Below are positions 7,284 through 8,026 of a DNA stretch of 8,026 nt, in pieces. The stretch lies in contig CABQNF010000040.1 in NCBI GenBank assembly GCA_902465465.1, forward strand, positions 1 to 8,026, read 5' to 3'. Both the position numbers and the translations under genes were made by a program. The notes under the pieces are model-generated. The model was not told the origin of the DNA, made no database searches, and saw nothing but the letters and a program-made list of their open reading frames with translations. Each line of letters opens with the position of its first letter. The stretch's first letter is position 1. Origin of the DNA: an uncultured Collinsella sp. (GTDB taxonomy: Bacteria; Actinomycetota; Coriobacteriia; Coriobacteriales; Coriobacteriaceae).

Positions 7284-7332
7284 GGTTAATGTGCGCAAGG
7301 GTCGACCCATGCTATGGCTATAACCTTTGTTC

Positions 7333-7337
7333 GGAGG
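7333..7337 (+). promoter_or_regulatory. Ribosome binding site deciding the ftsZ start
   Basis: GGAGG lies six bases before ATG 7344, close to ideal. An in-frame ATG at 7314 would add ten residues, but this site lies downstream of it and no comparable purine run precedes it. Confidence 0.75.
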
Positions 7338-7343
7338 ACCGAC

Positions 7344-8026
7344 ATGCACGAGACAGAGATCAACAACTACCTTGCCGTCATTAAGGTGGTCGGCGTCGGC
7401 GGCGGCGGTACCAACGCGGTCAATCGAATGATCGAAGAGGGCATCCGCGGCGTCGAGTTTGTTGCCATCAACACCGATGCTCAGGCACTCGCGATCTCTG
7501 ATGCCGATATCAAGGTGCACATCGGCACCGACCTTACCCGCGGCCTGGGCGCCGGCGCCAACCCCGAGACGACATTGCCGAGGCGCTCGCTGGCGCCGAC
7601 ATGGTGTTCATCACCTGCGGCGAGGGCGGTGGCACCGGTACCGGCGCTGCTCCCATCGTTGCCGATATCGCGATGAACGAGGTCGGTGCGCTGACCGTCG
7701 CCGTCGTGACCAAGCCCTTCACCTTCGAGGGCCGCAAGCGCAAGAAGAGCGCCGAGGAGGGCATTAAGACCCTCTCCGATTGCGTCGACACCATGATCGT
7801 CATCCCTAACGATAAGCTGCTCGACATCGCCGAGAAGAAGACCACCATGCTCGAGGCCTTCGCGATTGCCGATGGCGTTCTTTCCCAGGGCACCCAGGGC
7901 ATCACCGACCTCATCACCGTCCCCGGTATCATCAACCTGGACTTCGCCGATGTTAAGACCATCATGAAGCAGGCCGGTACCGCCATGATGGGTATCGGTA
8001 CCTCTTCTGGGGACACCCGTGCCGTC
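7344..8026 (+). pseudogene. ftsZ: Cell division GTPase FtsZ, frame broken by a ~31-nt deletion, 3'-partial
   Basis: Tubulin-like GTPase that forms the Z ring. Residues 1-75 (7344-7568) read normally: VVGVGGGGTNAVNRM (15-29, T1 loop), FVAINTDAQAL (39-49) and GTDLTRGLGAGANPE (61-75, T3 loop). This frame then turns into unrelated sequence and stops at 7674-7676, giving 110 residues. FtsZ homology resumes in another frame at 7568 (DDIAEALAGADMVF) and stays open for 153 codons to the window edge. It includes GEGGGTGTGAAP (T4 loop), VTKPFTFEGRKR, IVIPNDKLL, MLEAF.IADGVL.QG and NLDFADVKTIM (T7 synergy loop with its catalytic aspartates). The family has about ten residues (VGxxAAEESR-like, start of helix H3) between NPE and the resumed segment, and they are absent here. 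Codon bias stays strong on both sides, so there is no sign of long-term decay. As written, no functional FtsZ can be made. An assembly or sequencing error is the likeliest cause. Confidence 0.9.
7566..7573 (+). other. Deletion/frameshift junction in ftsZ
   Basis: The bases GAGACGAC join the codon of Glu75 (GAG, 7566-7568) to the codons GAC GAC (7568-7573) of the downstream frame, sharing one G. Compared with the FtsZ family, ten codons plus one base (31 nt) are missing. If the lost arginine codon was CGA, a CCGAG would have flanked each end of the lost segment, which would explain a slip between short direct repeats. That last point is inference, because the lost bases are not visible. Confidence 0.75.

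Larger units (their letters stand above)
7145..7343 (+). promoter_or_regulatory. ftsQ-ftsZ intergenic region, probable ftsZ promoter/leader
   Basis: This 199-nt gap is visibly AT-richer than the surrounding genes and has no supportable ORF, no ftsA remnant and no clear terminator. It carries TTGACT (7218-7223), a good -35 match, and CATAAT (7245-7250), a fair -10 match, but they are 21 nt apart, which is too long for a standard sigma-70-type promoter. TTGCAT (7262-7267) and GTTAAT (7285-7290) are a weaker pair with a proper 17-nt spacer. Two perfect dyads lie in the same stretch. The size, base composition and position before a highly expressed gene make a dedicated ftsZ promoter likely, but the exact boxes are not settled. 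Confidence 0.45.

Noticed and set aside
7122..7520. Minus-strand 132-residue open frame across the ftsQ-ftsZ spacer and the ftsZ start.
   Set aside because: Much of it is antisense to conserved FtsZ codons, no ribosome site supports it, and the part over the spacer has no recognisable protein features.
7344..7676. Programmed ribosomal frameshift as an explanation for the ftsZ frame change.
   Set aside because: The junction (CCCCGAGACGAC) is not a recognised slippery sequence, and about ten conserved residues are missing. Frameshifting cannot restore them.

Overview
The window is a stretch of the division and cell wall (dcw) cluster of a moderately high-GC bacterium, all on the + strand: murD (5'-truncated by the window edge), ftsW, murG, murC, murB, ftsQ and ftsZ (running off the 3' edge). 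There is no ftsA between ftsQ and ftsZ, murB lies between murC and ftsQ, FtsW and FtsQ carry long basic cytoplasmic tails, and FtsZ has the GEGGGTGTG form of the tubulin signature. Together these point to the Actinomycetota, most likely the class Coriobacteriia (a Collinsella-like gut organism). That assignment is inferred from gene order and protein style, not from a database match.

Layout. Positions 1-5931 hold murD, ftsW, murG, murC and murB. murD and ftsW are 8 nt apart, ftsW and murG overlap by 11 nt, and murC and murB are 5 nt apart. The one sizeable gap in this part is 97 nt between murG and murC. ftsQ (5888-7144) starts 44 nt inside murB. A 199-nt AT-richer gap (7145-7343) then separates ftsQ from ftsZ. 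It holds two small perfect dyads and is the best candidate for an independent ftsZ promoter region. No tRNA, rRNA, insertion sequence, CRISPR array or convincing hairpin-plus-U-tract terminator was seen.

How the genes work together. MurC adds L-Ala to UDP-MurNAc, which MurB makes by reducing UDP-GlcNAc-enolpyruvate. MurD then adds D-Glu. MurG makes lipid II at the inner face of the membrane, and FtsW (with its partner transpeptidase, not in this window) polymerises it at the septum. FtsQ is the bitopic scaffold of the divisome and FtsZ the cytoskeletal ring.

The one striking anomaly is in ftsZ. After residue 75 (...GAGANPE) the frame shifts, and homology resumes in another frame at DDIAEAL. 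About 10 residues that belong between them in the family are missing, which implies a deletion of about 31 nt. ftsZ is normally essential, so this is either a sequencing/assembly artefact or a real lesion that needs a second gene copy. Otherwise the window is an ordinary dcw cluster, and no previously undescribed system was found.
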